A stretch of 64,000 bases of DNA from Candidatus Iainarchaeum sp. (GCA_028714535.1 JAQTME010000002.1:1-64000); one strand, 5' to 3'. Counted from the stretch's first letter, positions 38,528 to 47,383 are shown. A program made the numbers and translations. Notes: generated by a model from the sequence alone, not told the origin.

Positions 38528-38926
38528 ATGGAAAGGCCCAAAATACTCGTTTTCGGCAACGCGCTCGTGAAGGAGGATTCCCTGCCGCTGCGGCTGATGC
38601 CCGCATTGCGGAAGCGTTTCCCGTCAGTCGAGTTCAAGGAGTTCGACGCTGCCGAGAACCTCGAGGACGAGGGGCGGGACCTCGTCATACTGGATACGGC
38701 CAAGGGCCCGGACAGGGTCGTGCTGCTGGAGGGCGTCGAGAGCATAGAGACGGGCAAAATCTATTCCATGCACGATTTCGACCTCGCGCTGACGCTGAAG
38801 ATACTGAAGAAGCTGAAATTGCTGGATTCGGTCAGGATAATCGCGGTGCCCATGGGCTACCCTGAAAAGAAGGCGCTGGACGAGACGTGCGCGGTCATCT
38901 CCAGTTTACTTTCAAAAAGTGCGTAG
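38528..38926 (+). CDS. [NiFe] hydrogenase maturation protease
   Basis: From ATG 38528 (TTTATA box centred 26 nt upstream; the track's TTG 38510 is rejected) the protein has 132 residues. It matches the HycI/HyaD endopeptidase family: ILVFGNALVKEDSLPLRLMP with the nickel-binding Glu, DLVILDTAKGPD with the Asp, and a histidine in SMHDFDL. It removes the C-terminal extension of the hydrogenase large subunit after nickel insertion. That substrate gene is convergent and the two overlap by 32 nt, an arrangement that would pair the transcripts as antisense RNAs. Confidence 0.87.
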   Translation: MERPKILVFGNALVKEDSLPLRLMPALRKRFPSVEFKEFDAAENLEDEGRDLVILDTAKGPDRVVLLEGVESIETGKIYSMHDFDLALTLKILKKLKLLDSVRIIAVPMGYPEKKALDETCAVISSLLSKSA

Positions 38927-40187
38927 CGCAGCTCATGCACGGGTCGTAGGCGCGTATCAGCTTCTCGATCTCGAGCTGCATCTGCTCCTTGCCCATGCCC
39001 TGGTCCAGCTTCTGCTGGGCGAGCGCGCCCACGTCCTTGTCCATCTTTATGTGGTTCTGCGACGTGGGTATCACCAGGTCCGCGAACTCTATCTTCCCGG
39101 CGTCGTCCATCCTGAGGTTGTAGTACAGCGTGCCGCGGGGCGCCTCCAGGACTCCCACGCCCTCTGATTTCACCGGCTTTATCGCCATTTTCGGCTCGTC
39201 CTTGAACTCCATCGTCTCGAGCATCTCCACCGCCGAGTCGATGCAATGAACAATTTCGATGGCCTGTGCCAGGTTGTTGTGGAATATATTCTTGGACGGG
39301 AACACCGCAAGCGCATTGCCAAGGTCCCTGCGCGTGTCGCGGTGCAGCGTGTCCTTGTTCATGTTGAGCCTGGCCAACGCGCCGACGACGTACGGCCGCC
39401 CCTTGAACTCGAAGCCTGGCGCCTGGGAATACGGGCGCACGGACTTCTGCAGGTAGCTGCGGTAATTCCTCCGCGCTATGCAGATGCCGTCCGAGGCCAT
39501 GAGGTCCCCGCCGCGGTAGCTGAACCTGCTGTTCCTGAGCGCGATATACGTCGTTTCCGTGTCGAACCTGAAGCCGCACTCGCGGAATATCTCGACGAAT
39601 TCGATCACAGCGCTCCTCACGCCGCGCAGCCGCTGCGCCATTTTTTTGGCGTCCTCGGCCTTCGGTATCTTCATGAAGCCGCCGACCTGCGGGAACGGCG
39701 CATGAACCGCCCTCCCGCCAGTCAGCACGCTCAGCTCGTTGCCGGCTGATTTCACGTCGAACGCCTTGTGCACCAGGTCGTGCTCGCGGCCGTGGTCAGC
39801 GAACTCGAGCAGCGAGTCCTTGCCGAAAATGTCCGGCAGGCAGAACAGGTACAGGTGCATGGCATGGTCGCGGATGTTCAGCCCGTAGAGCAGCAGGTCC
39901 CTGAGGTTCCTGGTCTGCTCGGACGGCTTTATCTCCAGCGCGTCCTCGACGCAGTTTATGCAGCACAGCAGGTGCGCGACCGAGCAGGTCCCGCATATCC
40001 TCGACACCACCTGGTGCACGCCCAGCGCGGGCTTCCCTATGGCCCCGGTGGTGAAGAAGCGCTTGTTCTCGGTTATCCTCAGCGCAGAGCCGACGACCTT
40101 CCCGTGCTTGACCGTTATGTCTAGGTCGGTGTGGCCCTCTATCTTGCACAGGTTCTTTATGGTGATGTCGAAATCCTGGCCGTGCAT
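38895..40187 (-). CDS. [NiFe] hydrogenase large subunit (group 3-like)
   Basis: The 430-residue subunit has both nickel-binding motifs: RICGTCSVAH near residue 63 and DPCMSCATH at the C-terminus. The final HFLKVNWR gives the short extension that the maturation protease removes. Other family blocks are NLRDLLLYGLNIRDHAMHLY, GGRAVHAPFPQVGGF and APRGTLYYNL. It resembles the alpha subunit of cytoplasmic group 3 (3b type) enzymes. The gene follows the cupin gene with no gap. The diaphorase beta/gamma genes usual for group 3b are absent from the window. Confidence 0.9.
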   Translation of the reverse strand: MHGQDFDITIKNLCKIEGHTDLDITVKHGKVVGSALRITENKRFFTTGAIGKPALGVHQVVSRICGTCSVAHLLCCINCVEDALEIKPSEQTRNLRDLLLYGLNIRDHAMHLYLFCLPDIFGKDSLLEFADHGREHDLVHKAFDVKSAGNELSVLTGGRAVHAPFPQVGGFMKIPKAEDAKKMAQRLRGVRSAVIEFVEIFRECGFRFDTETTYIALRNSRFSYRGGDLMASDGICIARRNYRSYLQKSVRPYSQAPGFEFKGRPYVVGALARLNMNKDTLHRDTRRDLGNALAVFPSKNIFHNNLAQAIEIVHCIDSAVEMLETMEFKDEPKMAIKPVKSEGVGVLEAPRGTLYYNLRMDDAGKIEFADLVIPTSQNHIKMDKDVGALAQQKLDQGMGKEQMQLEIEKLIRAYDPCMSCATHFLKVNWR

Positions 40188-40481
40188 TCATTTCCCCCCT
40201 ACGAAATATACGTATACAAGATATGCATCCGAGCGGTTCGCGACGTCATGGAGCGTTTCCTGCGGTATGAAGACGCACTCGTCCCTGGCGAGCGTCCTAG
40301 TCTCGCCGTTGGCGGTGACGGTCGCCTCCCCGTCAAGCACCAGCAGGACCTCCTCGCCCTTCCCCGTGGTGTGCTCGCCGACGTTCTTTCCAGGCGCAAG
40401 GCATATGCAGCCGCCCTTTATCTTCGCGCCCCGCACGAACCCGCCGTTGGCATCCCTCACGTTCATGACATCCATGGGCAT
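40188..40481 (-). CDS. Cupin-domain protein inside hydrogenase operon
   Basis: ATG 40481 overlaps the small-subunit stop (ATGA) and gives 97 residues; the longer track ORF includes out-of-frame sequence. The fold is a single cupin: GGCICLAPGKNVGEHTTGKG (motif 1, with His and Glu), EEVLLVLDGEATVTANGE and ECVFIPQETLHDVANRSD (motif 2 His). The metal-binding His and Glu are partly kept. Its place between the two hydrogenase subunit genes suggests a role in assembly or metal handling. I know of no assigned function for such a cupin. Confidence 0.8.
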   Translation of the reverse strand: MPMDVMNVRDANGGFVRGAKIKGGCICLAPGKNVGEHTTGKGEEVLLVLDGEATVTANGETRTLARDECVFIPQETLHDVANRSDAYLVYVYFVGGK

Positions 40482-40951
40482 CACTTGAACTGTGTTATGT
40501 ACTTGTCGAGCACTTCGATGAACCTGGCCTCTATCATCGGGCAGCCGTCGACCTTGTCGTCCACCTTGACCACCTCGTCCACCCTGAGCACCTTCCTGTA
40601 CAGGTCCCAGCGCCTGATGAACGGCTCTATCTGCGCGCTGAGCTGCTCCGGGAAGTCGTTCCTCTGCGCCGAGGGATAGCCGGTGCAGGCGCACGCGCCG
40701 GTGGCGACCAGGTATTTCGATTTCGCCCTTATCTCCAGCAGCTTTTGCTTCTCCCTTTCATTTGATATGGCGCCCTCAACGAACGCGACGTCGAAGCTGT
40801 CAAACAGGTTCTTCGACTTGAGCGGCCTGCAGTAGCGGAAATCCACCTTCTCCTTCCACTCGAAGTAATGCTTGATGAGCAGCTCTATGAGGACTATGGA
40901 GCTGTCCTCGCTGCACGTGAAAGTGAACCAGCCGACCCTCAGCTTCGCCAT
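40481..40951 (-). CDS. [NiFe] hydrogenase small subunit, short form
   Basis: At 156 residues this is much smaller than the 250+ residues of most group 3 small subunits. It keeps WFTFTCSEDSSIVLIELL (first cluster-ligand region), VAFVEGAISNEREKQKL, ATGACACTGYP and KVDGCPMIEARF, enough for the proximal [4Fe-4S] cluster. The first motif has TCSED; its second position, often Cys in related proteins, is Ser. No additional ferredoxin-like domain is present, so electrons must pass directly to a partner. A GGTTTAAAACC box about 27 nt upstream is shared with the divergent transporter. Confidence 0.85.
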   Translation of the reverse strand: MAKLRVGWFTFTCSEDSSIVLIELLIKHYFEWKEKVDFRYCRPLKSKNLFDSFDVAFVEGAISNEREKQKLLEIRAKSKYLVATGACACTGYPSAQRNDFPEQLSAQIEPFIRRWDLYRKVLRVDEVVKVDDKVDGCPMIEARFIEVLDKYITQFK

Positions 40952-40973
40952 CCATTCCGCTTTCCCGCCTAGG

Positions 40974-40984
40974 GGTTTAAAACC
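40974..40984. promoter_or_regulatory. Near-palindromic box A shared by hydrogenase and EamA operons
   Basis: GGTTTAAAACC is centred about 28 nt from ATG 40951 (minus) and 26 nt from ATG 41005 (plus). There is no other AT-rich box in the 53-bp spacer. Confidence 0.6.
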
Positions 40985-41004
40985 TTGTTATCCAATCCCC
41001 AGAT

Positions 41005-41937
41005 ATGGCGGAGAATCCTGGCAATCACGACAAGGGGATAGCCCTCGCGCTGGCCGCCGCGCTCGTGAGCGGCATCTCGGTGTTCATAAACGGCGTGGCC
41101 GTCCAGCTGGCAGACCCGTTCGTCTATACGGCGATGAAGAACATGGGCGCGCTCCTCCTGGTCTGCGCGATCGCGCTCGCCTTCACAGGTATCAGGCATT
41201 TCCGCCAGCTTTCCCTGCGCCAGTGGGGCATGCTCGCGCTCATCGGCGTGCTCGGGGGCAGCATCCCGTTCCTGATGTTCTTCTGGGGGCTGAAGCTCGG
41301 CGGCGCAGCGGTCAGCTCGTTCATATTCCGCTCCCTGTTCATTTTCGCAGGCATCACGGGATGGCTCATACTGAAGGAGAGGCCTTCGCCCAGGGACCTG
41401 GCAGCCGGCTTCGTCATCCTGGCAGGCAACGCGCTCCTCGTCTCGGGCGAAGCAGCGTTCGGCCTGGGCCAGGCGCTGGTGCTGGGCGCCACAATCCTCT
41501 GGGCAGTGGAATACGCGCTTTCACGCAAGATACTGAGCGACGTCCATCCCCAGGCGGTCATGGCGTCGAGGATGTTCTTCGGCTCAATGGTGCTGCTCGC
41601 GTTCCTGGCGGCGACGGGCTCGCTCGGCGCCATGTTCACGGCCAACGCTGAAATCGTCGGCTGGCTGGCGATAACCTCGCTGCTGCTCTGCGGCTTCCTC
41701 TTCACGTGGTACAACGCGCTGAAGAACCTGCCGCTCATGAAGGCGAGCGTCGTCTTCACGCTCGGCGGAATCGTCACCGCCGCGCTCAACGCTGTCTTCC
41801 TTGCCAAGGCGATAACGCTGGTGCAGGCAACAGGGCTCGTTCTCATACTCGGCGGCGTCCTCATGGCCGTGGGCATAGCATCGCTAGTCCGCTCATCGCT
41901 CAGGCTGCCGCATGCGCTCCCCTGGCTGGTCGAATGA
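41005..41937 (+). CDS. EamA/DMT-family transporter
   Basis: The 310-residue protein has ten predicted helices in two EamA repeats. The first starts GIALALAAALVSGISVFINGVAV; the second starts around FGLGQALVLGATILWAVEYALSRKIL. TAMKNMGALLLVCAIAL, GGSIPFLMFFWGLKLGGAAV and GLVLILGGVLMAVG are typical blocks. DMT carriers move small metabolites, often amino acids or nucleotide sugars. The start is ATG 41005 from the shared box A. The stop overlaps the start of the DUF6390-like gene (ATGA). The substrate is unknown, although location suggests a link to the redox operon. Confidence 0.85.
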   Translation: MAENPGNHDKGIALALAAALVSGISVFINGVAVQLADPFVYTAMKNMGALLLVCAIALAFTGIRHFRQLSLRQWGMLALIGVLGGSIPFLMFFWGLKLGGAAVSSFIFRSLFIFAGITGWLILKERPSPRDLAAGFVILAGNALLVSGEAAFGLGQALVLGATILWAVEYALSRKILSDVHPQAVMASRMFFGSMVLLAFLAATGSLGAMFTANAEIVGWLAITSLLLCGFLFTWYNALKNLPLMKASVVFTLGGIVTAALNAVFLAKAITLVQATGLVLILGGVLMAVGIASLVRSSLRLPHALPWLVE

Positions 41938-42644
41938 AGGGCCGGCGCAGCATGAACGGCGCGGAACTCGCTGCACGCTATGCTTTCCCGCCGAACAGCC
42001 GGGGATACTGCGGCCGCCGCTCGTTCGCCGCCGCGCTGAAGTCCGGGCGCCGGCTAAAAGCCGAGCTGAAGAAATTCCCTGTGCATTACGGCTATCTCTC
42101 GCTAATCGCCCGCGCGAACCGCAAGAAGCCCTTCGACATGGAGGTCGTCCGCGCCTTCTGGACCGGCAACAGGCTGCTGGGCAGCGTCCGGCCATCGGCA
42201 GTCCGCAGTTTCCTCCGCAGGATAGTCAAGAACCCTGCCCGCGCGGAAAAGCTCGCGGGCAGCCTGCCCCCCGGAATCGCCCCGCATCACAGCTTCAACG
42301 CGCTTTACGTCAATTTCGCCACTGACAAGGCCGCGCGCTCAGCCAGGAACTACGATTCATGCTGCGTGACCTCCGGCAAAATCCTGTCCGTATCCCGCGA
42401 TTCGGCCATCATCCGGCGCTGTTCAATCGCGAGGAAGGCAGGCAGGCTCGCATTCGTGCAGAAAACCGGGCGCGTCGCATTGGAGAAGAACGGCGTCCGC
42501 TTCGTGGATTCGCCCAAAAAGGGCGACACGGTGTCCATCCACTGGGGGATGGCAATCGAGCGGCTTGCGCCGGAGCAATCCGCAGCATTGAAAAGGTATA
42601 CCCTGAAGAATATCGCTGCCGTGAATGGCGCGGCAAAACGGTGA
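41934..42644 (+). CDS. DUF6390-like protein
   Basis: ATG 41934 overlaps the EamA stop, giving 236 residues. The patterns AARYAFPPNSRGYCG, HYGYLSLIARANRKKPFDME, VVRAFWTGNRLLG, GIAPHHSFNALYV and a C-terminal VSIHWGMAIERL recall the DUF6390 family. I remember that family as occurring beside [NiFe] hydrogenase genes in bacteria, but cannot verify it here. Conserved Tyr, His and Cys (DSCCVTSGKI) could be catalytic. It lies opposite the hydrogenase operon, which supports the association. Confidence 0.62.
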   Translation: MKGRRSMNGAELAARYAFPPNSRGYCGRRSFAAALKSGRRLKAELKKFPVHYGYLSLIARANRKKPFDMEVVRAFWTGNRLLGSVRPSAVRSFLRRIVKNPARAEKLAGSLPPGIAPHHSFNALYVNFATDKAARSARNYDSCCVTSGKILSVSRDSAIIRRCSIARKAGRLAFVQKTGRVALEKNGVRFVDSPKKGDTVSIHWGMAIERLAPEQSAALKRYTLKNIAAVNGAAKR

Positions 42645-42651
42645 CTGGCAG

Positions 42652-43839
42652 ATGTTCGACGGCTTTTTCAGCAACCCCTTCAACCGCTATCTTGCCGCCG
42701 CGCTGATCGTGCTCGGCGTCATCCTCTTTGTCGCCGGCCCGCAGGCGGCCGAAGAGCCCTCCACGGCGAAACTGGCGGTCCATTTCTTCTATTCCCCGAC
42801 CTGCCCGCACTGCGCGGCGCAGGAGCCGTTCAACGAAAAGCTCGCGCTTGAATTCACCGGCGTGGAGATTGTGAAGCACGACGTGACCATCGCGGAGGAA
42901 TACCGCCGCCTCCTCGTCATGGCCCAGAACTTCAGCCTCGACGAGTCCAGGCTCGGCACGCCGACAACGTTCATAGGCGACAGCGTCTTCATGGGCTTCG
43001 AATCCGAGAATACGACCGGGCAGCAGATGCGCGAGGCGGTGAAAAACTGCCTTGAGACCGGCTGCAACCGGACGGTTTCGGTTTCAGGCGGCGCGATGCT
43101 GAAGGATTTCAACATCCCGCTGCTCGGCAAGGCAGACCTCTCCGCCATGTCCCTGCCCCTGCTGGCAGCAGTACTGGGCCTCGTCGACGGCTTCAACCCC
43201 TGCGCCATGTGGGTCCTGGTCTACCTCATCGGCCTTGTCATGGACCTGAACGACAGGAAGCGCATCTGGCTCATCGTCGGCACGTTCCTGCTGGCATCTG
43301 GCGTTCTTTATTTCCTGTTCATGACCGCCTGGCTGAACGCCTTCCTGTTCCTGGGCTACGTCCGGCCGGTCACAATCCTCATAGGCCTGGTCGCGCTCGG
43401 CGGCGGCATACTGTCCATAAAGGAATATCTCGAGACCCATGGCGCCATGTCCTGCAAGGTCACCGGAGGCGACGAAAAGAAGAAGCTCACGGCCAGGATG
43501 CGCGAGCTTGTGGCAGCGCCCATGACCTGGGCCGTGCTGGCAGGGATCGTGGTGCTGGCGTTCACTGTCAATTCCATGGAATTCGTCTGCTCCTCGGCCA
43601 TACCTGCGGTCTTCACGCAGGTGCTCGCCCTCAGCGGCCTGCCAGCCTGGCAGTATTACGCCTACATCCTGCTGTACGACCTCTTCTTCATGCTGGACGA
43701 CCTGCTCGTCTTCGGCTCAGCGGTGCTCGTCTACAGCGAAGTCGGCGGAAAATACGCGAAATACTGCAAGATGATAGGCGGCGCGATAATGCTCATCCTG
43801 GGATTGATGCTGCTGTTCGCGCCCGGCATGCTGCGCTAG
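42652..43839 (+). CDS. Thioredoxin-CcdA/DsbD fusion membrane protein
   Basis: ATG 42652 (GGTGA seven nt upstream) is preferred to 42625, which lies inside the previous gene. The ~395-residue protein has an N-terminal membrane helix and then an external thioredoxin/glutaredoxin-like domain with FFYSPTCPHCAAQEPF. From residue ~165 a CcdA-type membrane domain follows with LGLVDGFNPCAMWVLVYLIG and NSMEFVCSSAIPAVFTQVL, the paired membrane cysteines. It should carry electrons from cytoplasmic thioredoxin to external thiols, balancing the DsbA-like oxidant encoded 4 kb away. Such N-terminal fusion of the acceptor domain is less common than separate proteins. Confidence 0.82.
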   Translation: MFDGFFSNPFNRYLAAALIVLGVILFVAGPQAAEEPSTAKLAVHFFYSPTCPHCAAQEPFNEKLALEFTGVEIVKHDVTIAEEYRRLLVMAQNFSLDESRLGTPTTFIGDSVFMGFESENTTGQQMREAVKNCLETGCNRTVSVSGGAMLKDFNIPLLGKADLSAMSLPLLAAVLGLVDGFNPCAMWVLVYLIGLVMDLNDRKRIWLIVGTFLLASGVLYFLFMTAWLNAFLFLGYVRPVTILIGLVALGGGILSIKEYLETHGAMSCKVTGGDEKKKLTARMRELVAAPMTWAVLAGIVVLAFTVNSMEFVCSSAIPAVFTQVLALSGLPAWQYYAYILLYDLFFMLDDLLVFGSAVLVYSEVGGKYAKYCKMIGGAIMLILGLMLLFAPGMLR

Positions 43840-43857
43840 CCGGCCGCGCGATTTTTT

Positions 43858-44370
43858 TCATCCGAGGAACTTGTTGGCCATTGCCGCATCCCCTGCCCTG
43901 GAGAATATCCTGGAGAGGATTCTTTTCTCACCAGCCGGGATGGCTGCGGCATCCCTGCCCTCAAGATAGCGCTCCGCGCATCTCTTGGCGGCCCAGACTT
44001 CAGAATTGTCAAGGAAAAGCGTCGCCGCCCTGAACGCATCGCTGCCTTCGCAGCCCTGCACGCATCCAATGGCTTCGTGCGGCATCCCTGCGGTTAGATA
44101 GACCCTGGCGGCATCCACCCGGTGGCCGGCCTTCACGCATGCGTCCGCGCACCTTTCCACGTCTTTGACCCTGCCCTGCCTGGCATACTCCATGCCTGCG
44201 GCCAGGTGCTTGCCGCCGGCCTCCAAATCCCCTGCTACTTTGAGCGGGTTATCCCCCAGCGTCATCGGCCCGCTGTAGAACCGCTGATGCAGGATTGGCT
44301 TGCCTGACCGCTGGCCTTTGCTGGCAATCAAGAAGCCGGCCCTGCCGTGGTTGCATTCCCTGGCATACAT
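43858..44370 (-). CDS. Hypothetical protein with TPR-like helices
   Basis: The 170-residue product has repeated helix pairs resembling TPR or Sel1-type units: HLAAGMEYARQGRVKDVERC, HRVDAARVYLTAGMPHEAIG and VWAAKRCAERYLEGRDAAA. No signal or membrane segment is present. A TTATA-type box is centred about 26 nt upstream of ATG 44370. It converges on the CcdA fusion gene. It is probably a protein-interaction module; the function is unknown. Confidence 0.6.
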   Translation of the reverse strand: MYARECNHGRAGFLIASKGQRSGKPILHQRFYSGPMTLGDNPLKVAGDLEAGGKHLAAGMEYARQGRVKDVERCADACVKAGHRVDAARVYLTAGMPHEAIGCVQGCEGSDAFRAATLFLDNSEVWAAKRCAERYLEGRDAAAIPAGEKRILSRIFSRAGDAAMANKFLG

Positions 44371-44499
44371 GTTATCGCCTGCCTGTGTTACTTGTATAAC
44401 TTATATGGCACTATCTTTATTAGCATATCCCCTTTCCCATTACAACATATCCAGGCCGGCATCAACAGGTTTTTTTAACCCTCACTGCGACTGGAAGGC

Positions 44500-45705
44500 A
44501 TGGCAGGCAACAGCAAGAAAGCCATACTCCTAATCATAGACGGGCTGGGAGACCTTCCCACGCCGAAGACGCCGCTGCAGATGGCGAAGAAGCCGAACCT
44601 GGACCGGCTCGCCAAGAACGGCATGACCGGCCTGCTGGCGCCCGTGAAGCGCTACGTCGTGCCGGGCAGCGACACCTCGCACCTGCAGCTCCTCGGCTAC
44701 GAACCGTCGATATTCTACCATGGCAGGGGGCCCCTGGAGGCGCTCGGCCTGGGCATGGACATGCGCAACGGCGACGTGGCGTTCCGCACGAACTTCGCCA
44801 CCGTGAAGAACGGCAGGGTCATCGACCGCCGCGCGGGCAGGATTGACACGAAGACGGCGGGCGCATTGTCACGGAACCTTTCCATGAAGATAGAGGACGT
44901 GCAGGTCGAGTTCAAGAATTCCGTAGAGCACCGTGGCGCGCTGGTCCTGCACGGGCCAGGCCTCAGCCACAACGTCTGCGAGACAGACCCGCACGAGCTC
45001 GGGCCAGTCCACGAGTGCCATCCGCTTGACGCCAGCCGCGAGGCCGCCAAGACGGCCCGCATAGTGAACCGCTTCACCGAAATCACCGGCGGGATGCTCT
45101 CAGCCGCGCCGGAGAACCGGAAGCGTGAGAAGCCGGCCAACATGCTCCTGCTGCGCGGCGCAGGCTATTACGAAAAGGTCCCGTCCTTCACCGAGCGGTT
45201 CGGCATCGAGGCCGCGTGCGTGGCAGGCGGCGCGCTCTACAAGGGCATCGCCAGGTACCTGGGAATGGACGTGGTGATAGTCCCGGGGGCCACCGGCGAC
45301 AGGAACACCAACCTCAGGGCAAAGGCCCAGGCATCGGTCAAGGCGCTGCAGGACTACGACGTCGTGTTCATGCACGTGAAGGCCTGCGACAGCGCCGGCC
45401 ATGACGGCGACGTGGAAGGCAAGAAGAGGATGCTGGAGCGCATCGACGCCGAGGCAGTGCCGATACTGGAGAAGAGCGGCGCGTATATCATAATAACCGG
45501 CGACCATTCGACCCCGTGCTGCCGCAAGGCGCACTCCGGGCATGAGGTCCCGATACTCGTATGCGGCAAGGGCGAGCGCACGGACGGCGTTACCAAATTC
45601 GACGAGATAAGCTGCGCAGAGGGCGGCCTGGGCCACATACGCGGCAAGGACATCGTATACCTGATCCTGAACCTGATTGAAAAGGCAGAAAAGTACGGAA
45701 GCTGA
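44500..45705 (+). CDS. apgM: 2,3-bisphosphoglycerate-independent phosphoglycerate mutase (archaeal)
   Basis: This 401-residue alkaline phosphatase-superfamily enzyme matches archaeal ApgM: KKAILLIIDGLGDLPTPKTP (metal site), VVPGSDTSHLQLLGY with the phosphorylated Ser region, GRGPLEALGLGMDM, MHVKACDSAGHDGD and IITGDHSTPC for the second metal set. It interconverts 3- and 2-phosphoglycerate in glycolysis and gluconeogenesis. The length is typical. A TTTTTTAAC box lies about 26 nt upstream of the ATG. It is a stand-alone gene facing the pilin gene. Confidence 0.94.
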   Translation: MAGNSKKAILLIIDGLGDLPTPKTPLQMAKKPNLDRLAKNGMTGLLAPVKRYVVPGSDTSHLQLLGYEPSIFYHGRGPLEALGLGMDMRNGDVAFRTNFATVKNGRVIDRRAGRIDTKTAGALSRNLSMKIEDVQVEFKNSVEHRGALVLHGPGLSHNVCETDPHELGPVHECHPLDASREAAKTARIVNRFTEITGGMLSAAPENRKREKPANMLLLRGAGYYEKVPSFTERFGIEAACVAGGALYKGIARYLGMDVVIVPGATGDRNTNLRAKAQASVKALQDYDVVFMHVKACDSAGHDGDVEGKKRMLERIDAEAVPILEKSGAYIIITGDHSTPCCRKAHSGHEVPILVCGKGERTDGVTKFDEISCAEGGLGHIRGKDIVYLILNLIEKAEKYGS

Positions 45706-45731
45706 AAATAAAAAGAAAAATAAAAGAGGAT

Positions 45732-46307
45732 TCAGCCTGCCTGGACCGCGCCGGTTAGGGTCGCGACCGCGAGCCTGGGCGGTGCGCTGCTGACCTCGTT
45801 GTTGTAGTTGTAGACCACGGCTATGCTTCCCTTGAAGCTGGAGCCGGCAGACATGGGTATCGGGTTGCCGTCGGAGTCCGCGCACTGCAGCGCGAACTCC
45901 TTGTTCGAGCCGGCGGCCATGTTGCCTTCTGCCTCGCTGAGCTGCCGGGCCCCGGGGTTGCCGGTCACCGCCACGGAGTTGAGGTTGCCAGCCACCTCGT
46001 CAGTGCAGAGTATGTAGCTGAGCGTGATGTCCCTGCCCTGCTGGTTGTCCAGCTGGATGGCCGCATTCACCGCGTTGTTCGCACGCGCGACCGAGTATAT
46101 CGCGTGCGCCTTCGAGCTGCACCCGAATCCAGGCTGGCTGAACTGGCAGCTCTCCGGCGCCTTCAGCTGCGGCAATACCACCGCGACCAGTATGGCCAGC
46201 ACGATGAGTATCACGAAGAGCGCGAGGCCGTAGGTTATCAGGTATTCCATGACCGCCTGGCCCTTCATGTGCCCTTTCATCCCATTCATCAATTTTTCCA
46301 AGTCCAT
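45732..46307 (-). CDS. Type IV pilin-like protein with class III signal peptide
   Basis: ATG 46307 is preceded by GAGGGG, giving 191 residues. The N-terminus GMKGHMKGQAVMEYLITYG is a class III signal: a basic segment with cleavage before the hydrophobic helix, the conserved Q at +1/+2 region, and Glu in the helix (VMEYL). The helix LALFVILIVLAILVAVVLP would form the filament core. The external domain has three widely spaced Cys (SCQFSQPGFGC, YILC). It closes the operon carrying the two TadC/FlaJ proteins and is probably the filament subunit or a minor pilin. Confidence 0.85.
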   Translation of the reverse strand: MDLEKLMNGMKGHMKGQAVMEYLITYGLALFVILIVLAILVAVVLPQLKAPESCQFSQPGFGCSSKAHAIYSVARANNAVNAAIQLDNQQGRDITLSYILCTDEVAGNLNSVAVTGNPGARQLSEAEGNMAAGSNKEFALQCADSDGNPIPMSAGSSFKGSIAVVYNYNNEVSSAPPRLAVATLTGAVQAG

Positions 46308-46318
46308 AATCAACCCCT

Positions 46319-47383
46319 CTATGCTATTGTAGAGAATATTCCTTCTATGCCCTGCCCCACCAGCCAGTATACTAGGTAGGTGAGGCCGAGTACGAACGGG
46401 AAATACTTCATGCCCTGGTTCTTCGTGCCGGTCCGTATCACGCTGACGATGAAAGACGATATGAGCGCCGTGACGAACATGGTGGGCAGGGTGAACCAGA
46501 AGAAGTCAGACGAGCTTATGACCGCCTGGCCGACCTTGATGCCTGAGAACGACGATATCATGCCGCCCCCCGTGGGCAGGCTGCCGCCCCCCAGCTGCGG
46601 GGACAGCTTCTCGAACACCTGGATGAGCTTGGACGCCACTGCGAACAGGAACGGCGTGCCTACTATCGCCGCGAAAAGGACGAATATCTCGTAGAGCACC
46701 AGCGACGCCGCGATCTCCTTCTTCATGGTCGAGGTGTTGCGCACGTCGTCCGCGGTCTGCTCGAGCACGTTGGTCAGCTCGCCCCCGGACTTGCTGGCCT
46801 GCTTCAGCAGGAGTATTGTCCGCTTGAAGACGCGCGAGTCGAAGCGCGAGCCGAGCGTGTCCAGCGCGTTCTCCAAGGATTCGCCGCTGAAGGAGCCCTT
46901 GATGACGCCCTTGACCTCCTGCGACAGCAGCCCGAACTCGGGCTTCGCCGAATACCACATGGCCTGGTCCAGCGTCATGCCCGCGTTTATGTTGGACGAG
47001 ACGAGCGTGAGGAAGTCCGGCAGCACGGATTCCAGCCTGTCGCGGCGGTCGTCAGCCTTCATGAGGAGGTACGTCGAAAGAAGCATGAGCGTGGCCAGGT
47101 AGGTCACTATGAACGCGAGCACGACCACGACCAGCGGCAGTATCTGCGGCAGGCCGATGTAGCTCTTGAGCAGGCCACTGAGGGGCTCGTTCAGGGGCCG
47201 GTAAAGGATGACCAGCAGCGTGAGGAATGCCGTGATGACGAGCACGTTTATGCTCATGTAGCCGGCGAACGAGTCCGCGGGCATGCTTATGCCGGCTATG
47301 CTGAGCTCGCCCTCCAGGCTCTTTATGCGCTGCCTGGTGAAGAAGAGCCGCCCGGCCTTTTCGAACACGCTTTCGTTTGTCAT
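46319..47383 (-). CDS. TadC/FlaJ-type pilus membrane protein (second)
   Basis: ATG 47383 has AGGTG six nt upstream (the track's 47392 is a GTG adjoining the previous stop), giving about 354 residues. It is a type II secretion F-domain protein with membrane helices near the N-terminus (INVLVITAFLTLLVILY, ILPLVVVVLAFIVTYLATLM) and C-terminus. The cytoplasmic F-domain contains VLPDFLTLVSSNINAGMTLD and LLLKQASKSGGELTNVLEQT. It forms the inner-membrane platform under the ATPase. It is fused in operon order with a paralogue, implying a TadB/TadC-like pair. Confidence 0.87.
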   Translation of the reverse strand: MTNESVFEKAGRLFFTRQRIKSLEGELSIAGISMPADSFAGYMSINVLVITAFLTLLVILYRPLNEPLSGLLKSYIGLPQILPLVVVVLAFIVTYLATLMLLSTYLLMKADDRRDRLESVLPDFLTLVSSNINAGMTLDQAMWYSAKPEFGLLSQEVKGVIKGSFSGESLENALDTLGSRFDSRVFKRTILLLKQASKSGGELTNVLEQTADDVRNTSTMKKEIAASLVLYEIFVLFAAIVGTPFLFAVASKLIQVFEKLSPQLGGGSLPTGGGMISSFSGIKVGQAVISSSDFFWFTLPTMFVTALISSFIVSVIRTGTKNQGMKYFPFVLGLTYLVYWLVGQGIEGIFSTIA

